64,000 bases of DNA from Pseudomonas sihuiensis. Its GTDB lineage: Bacteria > Pseudomonadota > Gammaproteobacteria > Pseudomonadales > Pseudomonadaceae. The position numbers were made by a program, and so were the translations under genes. Shown here one piece after another: positions 56,267 through 64,000 of the stretch (position 1 is its first letter; every line of letters begins with the position of its first letter). The DNA lies in the NCBI RefSeq assembly GCF_900106015.1, contig NZ_LT629797.1, forward strand, positions 5,084,001-5,148,000, given 5' to 3'. A model generated the notes under the pieces. That model searched no databases. It was not told where the DNA came from and saw only the letters and a list, made by a program, of their open reading frames with translations.

Positions 56267-56575
56267 TTAGCGGGCCGTGGCGCCTTGCAGGCGTTCGAGC
56301 TGCTTTTCCTTGTGCTTGATGAGTTGACGGTCGAGTTTATCGGCCAACAGGTCGATGGCAGCGTACATATCCTGGTGTTCGGCGTTGGCGACGACTTCGC
56401 CGCCGGCGATGTGCAGGGTGGCTTCGATCTTCTGTTTGAGTTTCTCGACCTCCATGGTCACCTGTACGTTGGTGATCTTGTCGAAGTGGCGTTCCAGTCG
56501 GCCCAGTTTCTCGCCGATATAGTCACGCAGGGCGTCGGTCACATCCAGCTGATGTCCACTGATGTTGACTTGCAT
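56267..56575 (-). CDS. hpf: Short-form ribosome hibernation promoting factor
   Basis: A 102-residue protein of the HPF/YfiA family: MQVNISGHQLDVTDALRDYI, then KLERHFDKITNVQVTM-type strands. It binds in the 30S decoding region and promotes 100S dimers in stationary phase. The absence of a C-terminal dimerisation domain marks the short form. It lies 99 bases after rpoN, a gap with a perfect hairpin (56644-56664). It may have its own promoter. Confidence 0.96.
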   Translation of the reverse strand: MQVNISGHQLDVTDALRDYIGEKLGRLERHFDKITNVQVTMEVEKLKQKIEATLHIAGGEVVANAEHQDMYAAIDLLADKLDRQLIKHKEKQLERLQGATAR

Positions 56576-56643
56576 ACCGCTTTCTCCTCACTGGCTTGTG
56601 TAAGAGGCGGGTCTGGTTCGACCCACCGCCGGAACACTTTGGC

Positions 56644-56664
56644 CTGAAGGCCTGAGGCCTTCAG
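56644..56664. promoter_or_regulatory. Perfect hairpin in the rpoN-hpf gap
   Basis: CTGAAGGCC (56644-56652), TGA loop, GGCCTTCAG (56656-56664). There is no U-run on either strand. It could attenuate readthrough from rpoN or protect a processed hpf mRNA. Confidence 0.55.
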
Positions 56665-56674
56665 TCAATCTGGC

Positions 56675-58168
56675 CTACATCAGTCGCTTGCGCTCACTCG
56701 AGGGCGCTATGCCGAGGGACTCGCGATACTTGGCGACCGTCCGACGGGCGACTTGGATGCCTTGTGCCTCCAGTAAACCAGCGATCTTGCTGTCGCTCAA
56801 CGGCTTTTTCGCGTTTTCTGCTGCAACCAGTTTTTTGATGATCGCGCGGATAGCGGTGGACGAGCATTCGCCGCCTTCGGAGGTGCTGACGTGGCTGGAG
56901 AAGAAATATTTCAGTTCGTAAATGCCACGCGGGGTGTGCATGAATTTCTGCGTGGTAACGCGTGAAATCGTCGACTCGTGCATACCCACGGCTTCGGCGA
57001 TGTCGTGCAGCACCAGAGGCTTCATCGCCTCGTCGCCGTAGTCGAGGAAGCCACGCTGGTGCTCGACGATCTGCGTGGCCACCTTCATCAGCGTTTCGTT
57101 GCGGCTCTGCAGGCTCTTGATGAACCAGCGGGCCTCCTGCAACTGGTTGCGCATGAAGGTGTTATCGGCGCTGGAATCGGCGCGTTTGACGAAGCCGGCA
57201 TACTGCGGGTTGACCCTCAGGCGCGGCATGGCTTCCTGGTTCAGCTCCACCAGCCAGCGTTCGTTGTGCTTGCGCACGATAACGTCGGGCACGACGTATT
57301 CCGGTTCGCTGGACTCGATCTGCGAACCCGGACGCGGATTCAGGCGCTGGATCAGGTCGATGACCTGGCGCAGTTCGTCTTCCTTGAGCTTGGTGCGGCG
57401 CATCAGCTGGGCGTAATCGCGGCTGCCGAGCAGTTCCAGGTAGTCGCCAACCACGCGCTGGGTTTCGTTCAGCCAGGGGGTGTTGGCAGGCAACTGACGC
57501 AGTTGCAGCAGCAGGCACTCGCGCAGGTCGCGGGCGCCGATACCGGCCGGTTCGAACTGCTGGATGCGGTGCAGCACCACCTCCACTTCGTCCAGTTCGA
57601 CATCCAGCTCGGGGTCGAAGGATTCGGTCACTTCCTCGAGCGTTTCTTCGAGGTAGCCGTCGTTGTTGATGCAGTCGATCAGAGTCGCTGCGATCAGGCG
57701 ATCCTTGTCCGACATGGGCGCCAGGTTCAGTTGCCAGAGCAGGTGGCTGTGCAGGCTCTCGCCGCTGGAAGTGCGAGTGGTGAAATCCCACTCGTCATCA
57801 TCGTTGCTGGGCAGGCTGCTGGCGCTGGTCTGGTAGATGTCTTCCCAGGCCGTGTCGACTGGCAACTCGTTGGGAATGCGCTCGCCCCACTCGCCTTCTT
57901 CCAGGTTGTCCACCGTGGGGGTGGTTTCCTGGTAGCTGTCTTCCTTGCTTGGGGCTGGGGTGGCGCTTTCGGCGCCATCAGCCATCGGATCGCTGTTGTC
58001 GAAGTCGTCGCCGTCTTCCTGGCGCTCGAGCATGGGATTGGATTCCAGTGCCTCCTGGATTTCCTGTTGCAGGTCCAGGGTAGACAGTTGGAGGAGGCGG
58101 ATAGCCTGTTGCAGCTGCGGGGTCATCGTCAGCTGCTGGCCCATCTTGAGGACTAGCGATGGTTTCAT
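56675..58168 (-). CDS. rpoN: RNA polymerase sigma-54 factor RpoN
   Basis: A 497-residue sigma factor. The N-terminal activator-interaction region ([20 protein letters not shown]) is followed by an acidic linker, the core-binding domain, the helix-turn-helix ([20 protein letters not shown]) and the RpoN box [10 protein letters not shown]. It directs transcription of nitrogen, motility and other genes at -24/-12 promoters. A 293-base gap containing a MITE separates it from lptB, whereas these genes usually lie close. Confidence 0.98.
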   Translation of the reverse strand: MKPSLVLKMGQQLTMTPQLQQAIRLLQLSTLDLQQEIQEALESNPMLERQEDGDDFDNSDPMADGAESATPAPSKEDSYQETTPTVDNLEEGEWGERIPNELPVDTAWEDIYQTSASSLPSNDDDEWDFTTRTSSGESLHSHLLWQLNLAPMSDKDRLIAATLIDCINNDGYLEETLEEVTESFDPELDVELDEVEVVLHRIQQFEPAGIGARDLRECLLLQLRQLPANTPWLNETQRVVGDYLELLGSRDYAQLMRRTKLKEDELRQVIDLIQRLNPRPGSQIESSEPEYVVPDVIVRKHNERWLVELNQEAMPRLRVNPQYAGFVKRADSSADNTFMRNQLQEARWFIKSLQSRNETLMKVATQIVEHQRGFLDYGDEAMKPLVLHDIAEAVGMHESTISRVTTQKFMHTPRGIYELKYFFSSHVSTSEGGECSSTAIRAIIKKLVAAENAKKPLSDSKIAGLLEAQGIQVARRTVAKYRESLGIAPSSERKRLM

Positions 58169-58305
58169 TGCAGACCTTAATTTACTGGCGAGTTACGCCT
58201 TCCACATCAGGGCGCCGAAGCGCCGCCAGGAAGCAAATTATATGCCTGAATTTCTCGTTTTTGCCTAGGGGTTGCAATATTTATGTAGCGAAATAGTGAG
58301 CGACC

Positions 58306-58464
58306 TACAGGTTGTGTGAAAGCGTAGCGAGCGAAGGTGAGGCAATACCGATGGCGGCCCCGCAAAAACAGGCGAGAAAGCGCAGTTTACGACTGTAAAT
58401 GAGCATTTTTAGCCTGTTTTTAACGCAGCATCACCGAGTGCAGTAGTTTTCACGCAGCCTGCTA
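58306..58464. mobile_element. MITE-like element, copy 2 (about 159 bp), between lptB and rpoN
   Basis: In inverted orientation relative to 31529-31719 it begins TAGCAGGCTGCGTGAAAACT (58464 downward) and shares GCTGCGTTAAAAACAGGCT, AAATGCTCATTTACA, and TGTTTTTGCGGGGCCGCCAT with copy 1. The far end, TACAGGTTGTGTGAAAGCGT (from 58306), is the degraded inverted repeat. Its first TAG is also the stop codon of lptB. Confidence 0.75.
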
Positions 58465-59187
58465 CAGGCGGAATTCGTGGCCCAGGTAAACCTCTTTCAC
58501 CGTCTGGTTGGCGAGGATGGTCTCGGCGTCACCTTCGGCGATCAGCTGTCCATCGTTGACGATGTAGGCGGTCTCGCAGATGTCCAGGGTTTCGCGCACG
58601 TTGTGATCGGTGATCAGGATGCCGATGCCCTTGGTCTTGAGGTGATGGATGATCTGCTTGATGTCGCCCACGGAGATCGGGTCGACCCCGGCAAAGGGTT
58701 CGTCGAGCAGGATGAACTTGGGGTTGGTGGCCAGAGCGCGAGCAATCTCCACGCGGCGTCGCTCACCGCCGGACAGGCTCATGCCGAGGCTGTCGGCGAT
58801 ATGGTGGATATGGAATTCCTGCAGCAGGCTTTCCAGTTCCGCCTGGCGCCCGGCGCGGTCCAGGTCCTTGCGCGTTTCGAGGATGGCCATGATGTTGTCG
58901 GTCACCGACAGCTTGCGGAAGATCGAGGCTTCCTGCGGCAGGTAGCCGATGCCGGCGCGCGCGCGACCGTGCATGGGCTGGTGACTGACGTCGAGGTCGT
59001 CGATCAGCACGCGGCCCTGGTCGGCGCGTACCAGGCCGACGATCATGTAGAAGCAGGTGGTCTTGCCTGCGCCGTTGGGGCCGAGCAGACCGACGATCTG
59101 ACCGCTTTCGATGCTCAGGCTGACGTCACGCACGACCTGGCGGCTCTTGTAGCTTTTCGCCAGGTGTTGGGCTTTGAGAATGGCCAT
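58462..59187 (-). CDS. lptB: LPS export ABC ATPase LptB
   Basis: A 241-residue ATPase driving LPS extraction with LptF and LptG. Walker [10 protein letters not shown], signature [15 protein letters not shown] and Walker [14 protein letters not shown] are intact. The ATG overlaps the lptA stop (TAATG). The protein ends naturally (VYLGHEFRL), yet the TAG stop is the terminal triplet of a MITE. Confidence 0.98.
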   Translation of the reverse strand: MAILKAQHLAKSYKSRQVVRDVSLSIESGQIVGLLGPNGAGKTTCFYMIVGLVRADQGRVLIDDLDVSHQPMHGRARAGIGYLPQEASIFRKLSVTDNIMAILETRKDLDRAGRQAELESLLQEFHIHHIADSLGMSLSGGERRRVEIARALATNPKFILLDEPFAGVDPISVGDIKQIIHHLKTKGIGILITDHNVRETLDICETAYIVNDGQLIAEGDAETILANQTVKEVYLGHEFRL

Positions 59188-59726
59188 TACTGCTGCTGAT
59201 CCGCGGGTTTGTTCTTCGGTTGGATGACCATGTCGATACGCGGGCGCGGCGTGCTGACGTTGCCGCCTGTTGCGCGGCCGGCGTTGACGATCTGGCGGCG
59301 GGTGTCATAGACGATCTTCTCGCCTTCGAAGGTATTGCCTTCCTGAATCACCTTGGCCTGGTCGATCAGTACGATGCGCTCATTGCTGGCGAAGTACTGG
59401 ATGGTCTTGCCGTAGGCCTTGACGATGTCCTTGTCCACGGCAGGCTTCTGCTCGTAATAAGCCAGGTTGCCCACCGAGGTGAAGACGTCGATATCGCCGC
59501 TGGCGGTCTGGGTGATGGTGACGGTGTCACCCGTGATCTTCAGGGTGCCCTGAGTGATGATCACGTCGCCGCGGTAGACGGCTACACCTTGTCGGTCATC
59601 CAGTTCGGCGCTGTCGGCCTGGATGCGGATCGGTTGATCACGATCCGATGGCAGTGCCCAGGCAGCCGCGCTTCCCAATACGGCGCCGAGGCTGAGAATC
59701 AGGGGGAGGGTATTAACGAACCTCAT
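59187..59726 (-). CDS. lptA: Periplasmic LPS-transport protein LptA
   Basis: A 179-residue periplasmic bridge protein with a signal peptide ([20 protein letters not shown], cleaved near AWA) and the OstA beta-jellyroll ([20 protein letters not shown]). It oligomerises between LptC and LptD to carry LPS. Its start overlaps the 3' end of lptC by 14 bases and its stop overlaps lptB. Confidence 0.96.
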   Translation of the reverse strand: MRFVNTLPLILSLGAVLGSAAAWALPSDRDQPIRIQADSAELDDRQGVAVYRGDVIITQGTLKITGDTVTITQTASGDIDVFTSVGNLAYYEQKPAVDKDIVKAYGKTIQYFASNERIVLIDQAKVIQEGNTFEGEKIVYDTRRQIVNAGRATGGNVSTPRPRIDMVIQPKNKPADQQQ

Positions 59727-60279
59727 GCTGGCCTCTTACGTTGGACTGCAGGAGCATCCTGCCGTCATTCAAGTACGCTTTCATTCCTTGTGCCGTGGTC
59801 ACCCCATTGGCCGCGACGATTCTAACGGCTTGCTCGGTCTGCGCATATTCCTTGTCAGGAATAACCGTCATGCGGCTGCTGGTGATAACGGTGGGGCGGT
59901 TCTTGGCGTCGGTGCGGGCGATGCGCACGTCGTCGATCAGTTCTACCTCGACGCCGCCAGGCGAGACTTCGGCACGCTGGCTGGTGACTTCCCAGGGCAG
60001 CTCGGTGCCGCGATAGAGCTCCAGCTTGGGGGCGTCGATCAGGGTGATGTCGGTGCTTTTGATGTGCTCGAGCTTGTCCGCGGTCATGCGGTAGTGCAGT
60101 TTGCCGTCATCCTGGAACTGCACGGTGCGCGCGCCCACTGCATAGAAGTCAACGACGTTGTCGTCGCTGGCCCGCTGGGCTTGGCGTGTGCTGTCCGGGG
60201 CAAGGTTCCAGTAACCGAGTGCGGCCACGACGACTGCAATCAGAGCAAAGATCAGGGTGTTGAGGATTTTACGCGGCAT
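59713..60279 (-). CDS. lptC: LPS-transport protein LptC
   Basis: A 188-residue bitopic inner-membrane protein with one N-terminal helix (LNTLIFALIAVVVAALGYWN) and a periplasmic jellyroll that hands LPS from LptB2FG to LptA. Conserved QFQDDGKLHYRMTADKLEHI is present. It lies 8 bases after kdsC and overlaps lptA by 14 bases. Confidence 0.95.
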   Translation of the reverse strand: MPRKILNTLIFALIAVVVAALGYWNLAPDSTRQAQRASDDNVVDFYAVGARTVQFQDDGKLHYRMTADKLEHIKSTDITLIDAPKLELYRGTELPWEVTSQRAEVSPGGVEVELIDDVRIARTDAKNRPTVITSSRMTVIPDKEYAQTEQAVRIVAANGVTTAQGMKAYLNDGRMLLQSNVRGQHEVR

Positions 60280-60287
60280 GCTGTTCT

Positions 60288-60809
60288 CTACAGGTAGGCG
60301 GCCTGGGCCGCATCCAGTGTGCCCTGGGCACGCATGATCAGTTCGCAGAATTCCCGTGCCGCACCGTCGCCGCCGCGTGCCTGGGTTACGCCATGGGCGT
60401 GCTGGCGGACGAAGCTGTCGGCGCTGGCCACGGCCATGCCCAATCCGACACGGCGAATGACCGGAAGGTCCGGCAAGTCGTCGCCAAGATAAGCAACCTG
60501 TTCATAGCTTAGGCCGAGTTCGGCGAGCAGGCCGTCGAGTACCACGAGTTTGTCCTCGCGGCCCTGGAACAGGTGCTGGATGCCCAGGTTGTTGGCGCGG
60601 CGCTCCACCACCGGGGTCTTGCGCCCGCTGATGATGGCGGTGCGCACGCCCGAGTTGATCAGCATCTTGATGCCGTGGCCGTCGAGCGTGTTGAAGGTCT
60701 TGAACTCACTGCCGTCTTCGAGGAAGTACAGGCGGCCGTCGGTCAGCACGCCGTCGACGTCGAAGATCGCCAGTTTGATGGCGCGGGCGCGTTGCAGCAG
60801 GTCGTTCAT
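60288..60809 (-). CDS. kdsC: 3-deoxy-D-manno-octulosonate 8-phosphate phosphatase KdsC
   Basis: A 173-residue HAD-family phosphatase making Kdo for the LPS core. The catalytic aspartates are in AIFDVDGVLTDGRLYF; GDDLPDLPVIRRVGLGMAV is the Mg-binding motif. The start at 60809 overlaps the kdsD stop (TGATG); a GTG one codon upstream is also in frame. Confidence 0.97.
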   Translation of the reverse strand: MNDLLQRARAIKLAIFDVDGVLTDGRLYFLEDGSEFKTFNTLDGHGIKMLINSGVRTAIISGRKTPVVERRANNLGIQHLFQGREDKLVVLDGLLAELGLSYEQVAYLGDDLPDLPVIRRVGLGMAVASADSFVRQHAHGVTQARGGDGAAREFCELIMRAQGTLDAAQAAYL

Positions 60810-61783
60810 CACATCACTCCAGCGCGCAGCAGGTCATGCATGTTGAGGGCGCCGACCGGGTTGTCCAGGTCGTCGACTACCACCAGCGCATTGATCTTGT
60901 GGTCTTCCATGATCTTCAGGGCCTCGGCCGCGAGCATCTCGGCGCGGGCGGTCTTGCCGTGCGGGGTCATGACTTCGTCGATCAATGCCTGGCGCACGTC
61001 GATACCCTTGTCCAGGGTGCGGCGCAGGTCGCCGTCGGTGAAGATGCCGGCGAGGCGGCCGTCTTCTTCCAGCACCACGGTCATGCCCAGGCCTTTCTGG
61101 GTCATTTCCAGCAGGGCGTCGCGCAGGCTGGTGCCGCGGCGTACACGTGGCAGGGCATCGCCTGCGTGCATGACGTTCTCTACCTTGAGCAGCAGGCGCC
61201 GGCCAAGGGCGCCGCCCGGATGGGAGAAGGCGAAGTCTTCGGCGGTGAAGCCGCGCGCTTCCAGCAGGGCGATGGCCAGTGCGTCGCCCAGTACCAGGCT
61301 GGCGGTGGTCGAGGAGGTCGGCGCCAGGTTCAGTGGGCAGGCTTCCTGGGTGACGCGAGCATCGAGATTGACCTCGGCGGCCTTGGCCAATGGAGAGTCC
61401 GGGTTGCCGGTCATGCTGATCAGGCGGATGCCGAGGCGTTTGATCAGTGGCAGCAGGGTGACGATCTCGGCGGTCGAGCCCGAGTTCGACAGCGCCAGGA
61501 CGATGTCGTCCTTGGTGATCATGCCCATGTCGCCATGGCTGGCTTCTGCCGGGTGGACGAAGAAAGAGGTGGTGCCGGTGCTGGCCAGGGTCGCAGCGAT
61601 CTTGTTGCCGATATGTCCGGACTTGCCCATGCCGACCACAACCACGCGTCCCTTGCAGCTGAGAATCAGCTCGCAGGCCTTGATGAAATCGGCATCGATG
61701 CGGGGCAATAGCTCCTGTACCGCTTCAAGTTCGAGGCGGATGGTGCGCTGTGCGGAATCAATCAGGTCGCGGGTCTGGTTCAT
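60809..61783 (-). CDS. kdsD: D-arabinose 5-phosphate isomerase KdsD
   Basis: A 324-residue enzyme that makes arabinose 5-phosphate for Kdo synthesis. An N-terminal SIS domain (VVVVGMGKSGHIGNKIAATL; FFVHPAEASHGDMGMI) is followed by two CBS domains (from about residue 205). The ATG at 61783 is used; a TTG three codons upstream is in frame but unsupported. First gene of the kds-lpt-rpoN array, with a -10 TATAAT 35 bases upstream. Confidence 0.97.
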   Translation of the reverse strand: MNQTRDLIDSAQRTIRLELEAVQELLPRIDADFIKACELILSCKGRVVVVGMGKSGHIGNKIAATLASTGTTSFFVHPAEASHGDMGMITKDDIVLALSNSGSTAEIVTLLPLIKRLGIRLISMTGNPDSPLAKAAEVNLDARVTQEACPLNLAPTSSTTASLVLGDALAIALLEARGFTAEDFAFSHPGGALGRRLLLKVENVMHAGDALPRVRRGTSLRDALLEMTQKGLGMTVVLEEDGRLAGIFTDGDLRRTLDKGIDVRQALIDEVMTPHGKTARAEMLAAEALKIMEDHKINALVVVDDLDNPVGALNMHDLLRAGVM

Positions 61784-61817
61784 GCTAGGCAAGGCTGTCG
61801 GGCGGAAAAAGACGAGG

Positions 61818-61823
61818 ATTATA
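61818..61823 (-). promoter_or_regulatory. -10 element of the kdsD promoter
   Basis: A consensus TATAAT on the minus strand, 34 bases before the kdsD ATG. The expected -35 at 61841-61846 reads TGAGCA, a weak match. Confidence 0.5.
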
Positions 61824-61909
61824 ACGGGAAAAGCTTGTCGTGCTCACCTTTGCCGTATGCAGGGAAGTGCCGAAGCTGTCGCGAGTCTGAACGCTGCGCC
61901 GTGGTGCTA

Positions 61910-61939
61910 TTGGGCGAGATGTTCGGCAAATGCTATAGT
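61910..61939 (+). promoter_or_regulatory. Sigma-70 promoter of mlaF
   Basis: TTGGGC (61910-61915), an 18-base spacer, TATAGT (61934-61939), about 90 bases before the mlaF ATG. Together with the kdsD -10 it divides the 246-base divergent gap. Confidence 0.5.
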
Positions 61940-62029
61940 TCGCGGCCATTTTGGCCCCCTCTGGCTGGCGCGTGTCCTCGCTTCTGGAGGCGGCGTCTGC
62001 CAGGAAGGCCTGATTTTCAAGGAGTTCAG

Positions 62030-62839
62030 ATGAGCGCCGAGCACGAGTACGCGATCGAGTTGCAGGGCGTGAGCTTTCAGCGCGGCGCGCGGTCGATTTT
62101 CGACAAGGTCGATATCCGCATACCGCGCGGCAAGGTGACCGGCATCATGGGGCCGTCCGGCTGCGGCAAGACCACGCTGCTGCGTCTGATCGCGGCCGAG
62201 CTGCGTCCTTCGGCCGGTGATGTTCGTGTAGCGGGCGTCAGCCTGCCGAAGCTGTCGCGCGACGAGCTGTTCGACATGCGCAAGCAGATGGGCGTGCTGT
62301 TTCAGAGCGGTGCACTGTTCACCGACCTCGATGTGTTCGAGAACGTGGCCTTTCCACTGCGTGTGCATACCCAACTGCCGGAAGAAATGATCCGCGACAT
62401 CGTCCTGATGAAGTTGCAGGCCGTTGGCCTGCGCGGAGCGCTGGAGCTGATGCCGGACGAGTTGTCTGGGGGCATGAAGCGCCGTGTCGCGCTGGCCCGA
62501 GCCATTGCACTCGATCCGCAGATTCTGCTGTATGACGAGCCTTTCGTCGGTCAGGACCCCATCGCCATGGGCGTCCTGGTGCGCCTGATCCGCCTGCTCA
62601 ACGATGCGCTGGGGATCACCAGTGTGGTGGTTTCTCACGATCTTGCAGAAACCGCCAGTATCGCCGACTACATCTATGTCGTCGGTGATGCACAGGTGCT
62701 GGGGCAGGGCACACCGGCCGAGTTGATGGAGTCGGATAACCCGCGCATTCGCCAGTTCATGAAGGGCATCCCGGATGGTCCGGTGCCGTTTCATTTTCCA
62801 GCGCCGGACTACCGCGAAGATCTGTTGGGGAGAGGTTGA
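62030..62839 (+). CDS. mlaF: Phospholipid ABC transporter ATPase MlaF
   Basis: A 269-residue ATPase of the MlaFEDB complex, which moves phospholipids between inner membrane and MlaC and keeps the outer membrane asymmetric. Walker [10 protein letters not shown], signature [15 protein letters not shown] and Walker [14 protein letters not shown] are intact; the last lies in the MCE-associated ATPase form. GGAG is 6 bases before the ATG at 62030. Confidence 0.96.
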   Translation: MSAEHEYAIELQGVSFQRGARSIFDKVDIRIPRGKVTGIMGPSGCGKTTLLRLIAAELRPSAGDVRVAGVSLPKLSRDELFDMRKQMGVLFQSGALFTDLDVFENVAFPLRVHTQLPEEMIRDIVLMKLQAVGLRGALELMPDELSGGMKRRVALARAIALDPQILLYDEPFVGQDPIAMGVLVRLIRLLNDALGITSVVVSHDLAETASIADYIYVVGDAQVLGQGTPAELMESDNPRIRQFMKGIPDGPVPFHFPAPDYREDLLGRG

Positions 62840-63636
62840 TGCGCAGAATTTCACCGCTCGAACGGCTGCGCCTGTTCGGTCGTGCGGGTATCGATGTGGT
62901 CGCGACCCTGGGGCGCTCTGTCCTGTTTCTGGTCAACGCTCTGTTCGGGCGCAGCCGCGCTGGCAAGCCTTTTCAACTGTTGATCAAGCAACTGTTCGCG
63001 ATTGGCGTGATGTCGCTGGCGATCATCGTCGTGTCCGGCATTTTCATCGGTATGGTGTTGGCCCTGCAGGGCTACAACATTCTGGTCAGCTATGGCTCGG
63101 AGCAGGCTGTGGGGCAGATGGTCGCCCTGACCCTGCTGCGTGAACTGGGCCCGGTGGTCACCGCGCTGCTGTTCGCCGGTCGCGCCGGTTCCGCGTTGAC
63201 CGCCGAAATCGGCAACATGAAGTCCACCGAGCAGCTCTCCAGTCTGGAGATGATCGGCGTCGACCCGCTCAAGTACATCGTCGCACCGCGGCTGTGGGCC
63301 GGCTTCATCTCCATGCCGCTGCTGGCGATGATCTTCTGCGTGGTCGGTATCTGGGGGGCGGCGATGGTCGCCGTGGATTGGCTGGGCGTCTACGAGGGCT
63401 CGTTCTGGGCCAACATGCAGAACAGTGTTTCCTTTTATGACGACGTGCTCAATGGCGTGATCAAGAGCATCGTCTTCGCCTTCGTGGTGACCTGGATCGC
63501 CGTGTTCCAGGGCTACGACTGTGAACCCACTTCCGAAGGCATCAGCCGTGCGACCACGCGCACCGTGGTGTACGCCTCGCTGGCCGTACTTGGCCTGGAT
63601 TTCATTCTGACCGCTTTGATGTTTGGAGATTTCTGA
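62839..63636 (+). CDS. mlaE: Phospholipid ABC transporter permease MlaE
   Basis: A 265-residue inner-membrane permease with the MlaE/YrbE fold. [32 protein letters not shown] and the [20 protein letters not shown] coupling segment are family motifs. The ATG at 62839 overlaps the mlaF stop and its own stop overlaps the mlaD ATG. Confidence 0.96.
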   Translation: MRRISPLERLRLFGRAGIDVVATLGRSVLFLVNALFGRSRAGKPFQLLIKQLFAIGVMSLAIIVVSGIFIGMVLALQGYNILVSYGSEQAVGQMVALTLLRELGPVVTALLFAGRAGSALTAEIGNMKSTEQLSSLEMIGVDPLKYIVAPRLWAGFISMPLLAMIFCVVGIWGAAMVAVDWLGVYEGSFWANMQNSVSFYDDVLNGVIKSIVFAFVVTWIAVFQGYDCEPTSEGISRATTRTVVYASLAVLGLDFILTALMFGDF

Positions 63637-64000
63637 TGCAAAACCGCACGCTGGAGATTGGTGTCGGCCTGTTCCTCATGGCTGGTGTGCTGGCCCTGCT
63701 GCTGCTGGCCCTGCGCGTCAGCGGCCTGAGCGTCGGTAGCGCTGGCGATACCTACAAGGTCTACGCCTACTTCGACAACATCGCCGGGCTGACCGTGCGC
63801 GCCAAGGTCACCATGGCCGGCGTGAGCATCGGCAAGGTCACTGCGATCGATCTGGATCGTGACAGTTACATGGGCCGGGTGACCCTGGAGCTCGATGGCG
63901 GCGTCAATAACCTGCCTGAGGATTCCACTGCGTCGATCCTGACCGCGGGGCTGCTCGGCGAGAAATACATCGGTATCAGCGTTGGTGGTGACGAGGAGGT
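63636..64000 (+). CDS. mlaD: Phospholipid-transport MCE protein MlaD, N-terminal part (runs off the right edge)
   Basis: The first 121 residues are present: one transmembrane helix (about 9-26, VGLFLMAGVLALLLLALRVS) and the start of the MCE domain (VYAYFDNIAGLTVRAKVTMA, GLLGEKYIGISVGGD). MlaD forms the hexameric periplasmic ring of MlaFEDB that binds phospholipids. The ATG overlaps the mlaE stop (TGATG), so the mla genes are translationally coupled. Confidence 0.96.
   Translation, partial: MQNRTLEIGVGLFLMAGVLALLLLALRVSGLSVGSAGDTYKVYAYFDNIAGLTVRAKVTMAGVSIGKVTAIDLDRDSYMGRVTLELDGGVNNLPEDSTASILTAGLLGEKYIGISVGGDEE

Overview
The window is high-GC, gene-dense chromosomal DNA of a Pseudomonas-type gammaproteobacterium. 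From about 15.9 kb to the right end, gene content and order match, from memory, the P. aeruginosa PAO1 block from dppBCDF (about PA4506) down to mlaD (about PA4454). The many short palindromic repeats suggest the P. mendocina/oleovorans group, but species assignment is inference. No rRNA, tRNA, CRISPR array, prophage or complete insertion sequence was seen. The mobile DNA is limited to REP-type palindromes and two copies of a small MITE-like element.

Left part (1-15.7 kb): a copper module (the start of a CueA/CopA copper ATPase, a small secreted protein, the chaperone CopZ) with two near-identical CueR-type promoters. Next come a NalD/TtgR-like repressor divergent from a two-gene RND efflux operon whose pump gene is broken by an internal deletion, then a Bcr/CflA exporter, a zinc metallopeptidase, a DUF411 metal-binding protein, a DUF4345 membrane protein, TrmA, a purine permease, a YajL/DJ-1 protein, the Ada alkylation-repair protein, and a response regulator whose receiver and HD-GYP domains have both lost their key residues.

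Dipeptide region (15.9-27.2 kb): dppA-B-C-D-F for ABC import, the XRE/cupin repressor PsdR, the divergent M24 dipeptidase MdpA, and a two-gene tandem of further dipeptide-binding proteins. Closely related promoter-operators precede mdpA/psdR and dppA, so import and intracellular hydrolysis are probably controlled together. The OpdP porin gene that I recall from the P. aeruginosa cluster is absent.

Middle (27.4-50.5 kb): a SIMPL protein, the redox two-component pair RoxS/RoxR, an AEC transporter, a PcaC-like decarboxylase, a Ca/Na antiporter, an RlpA-like lipoprotein, gatCAB for Gln-tRNA(Gln)/Asn-tRNA(Asn) formation, divergent mreBCD for rod shape, maf, rng, the giant envelope protein YhdP, a nitrilase-family amidohydrolase, tldD, darP and pmbA.

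Right part (50.6-64 kb): a Fur-box operon fagA-fumC-hypothetical-sodA-ZIP, which supplies iron-independent fumarase and superoxide dismutase when iron is scarce. On the minus strand lies the long kdsD-kdsC-lptC-lptA-lptB-rpoN-hpf-ptsN-rapZ-ptsO array (Kdo synthesis, LPS export, sigma-54, nitrogen PTS), interrupted by a MITE between lptB and rpoN. Divergent from kdsD are mlaF, mlaE and the start of mlaD for phospholipid transport.
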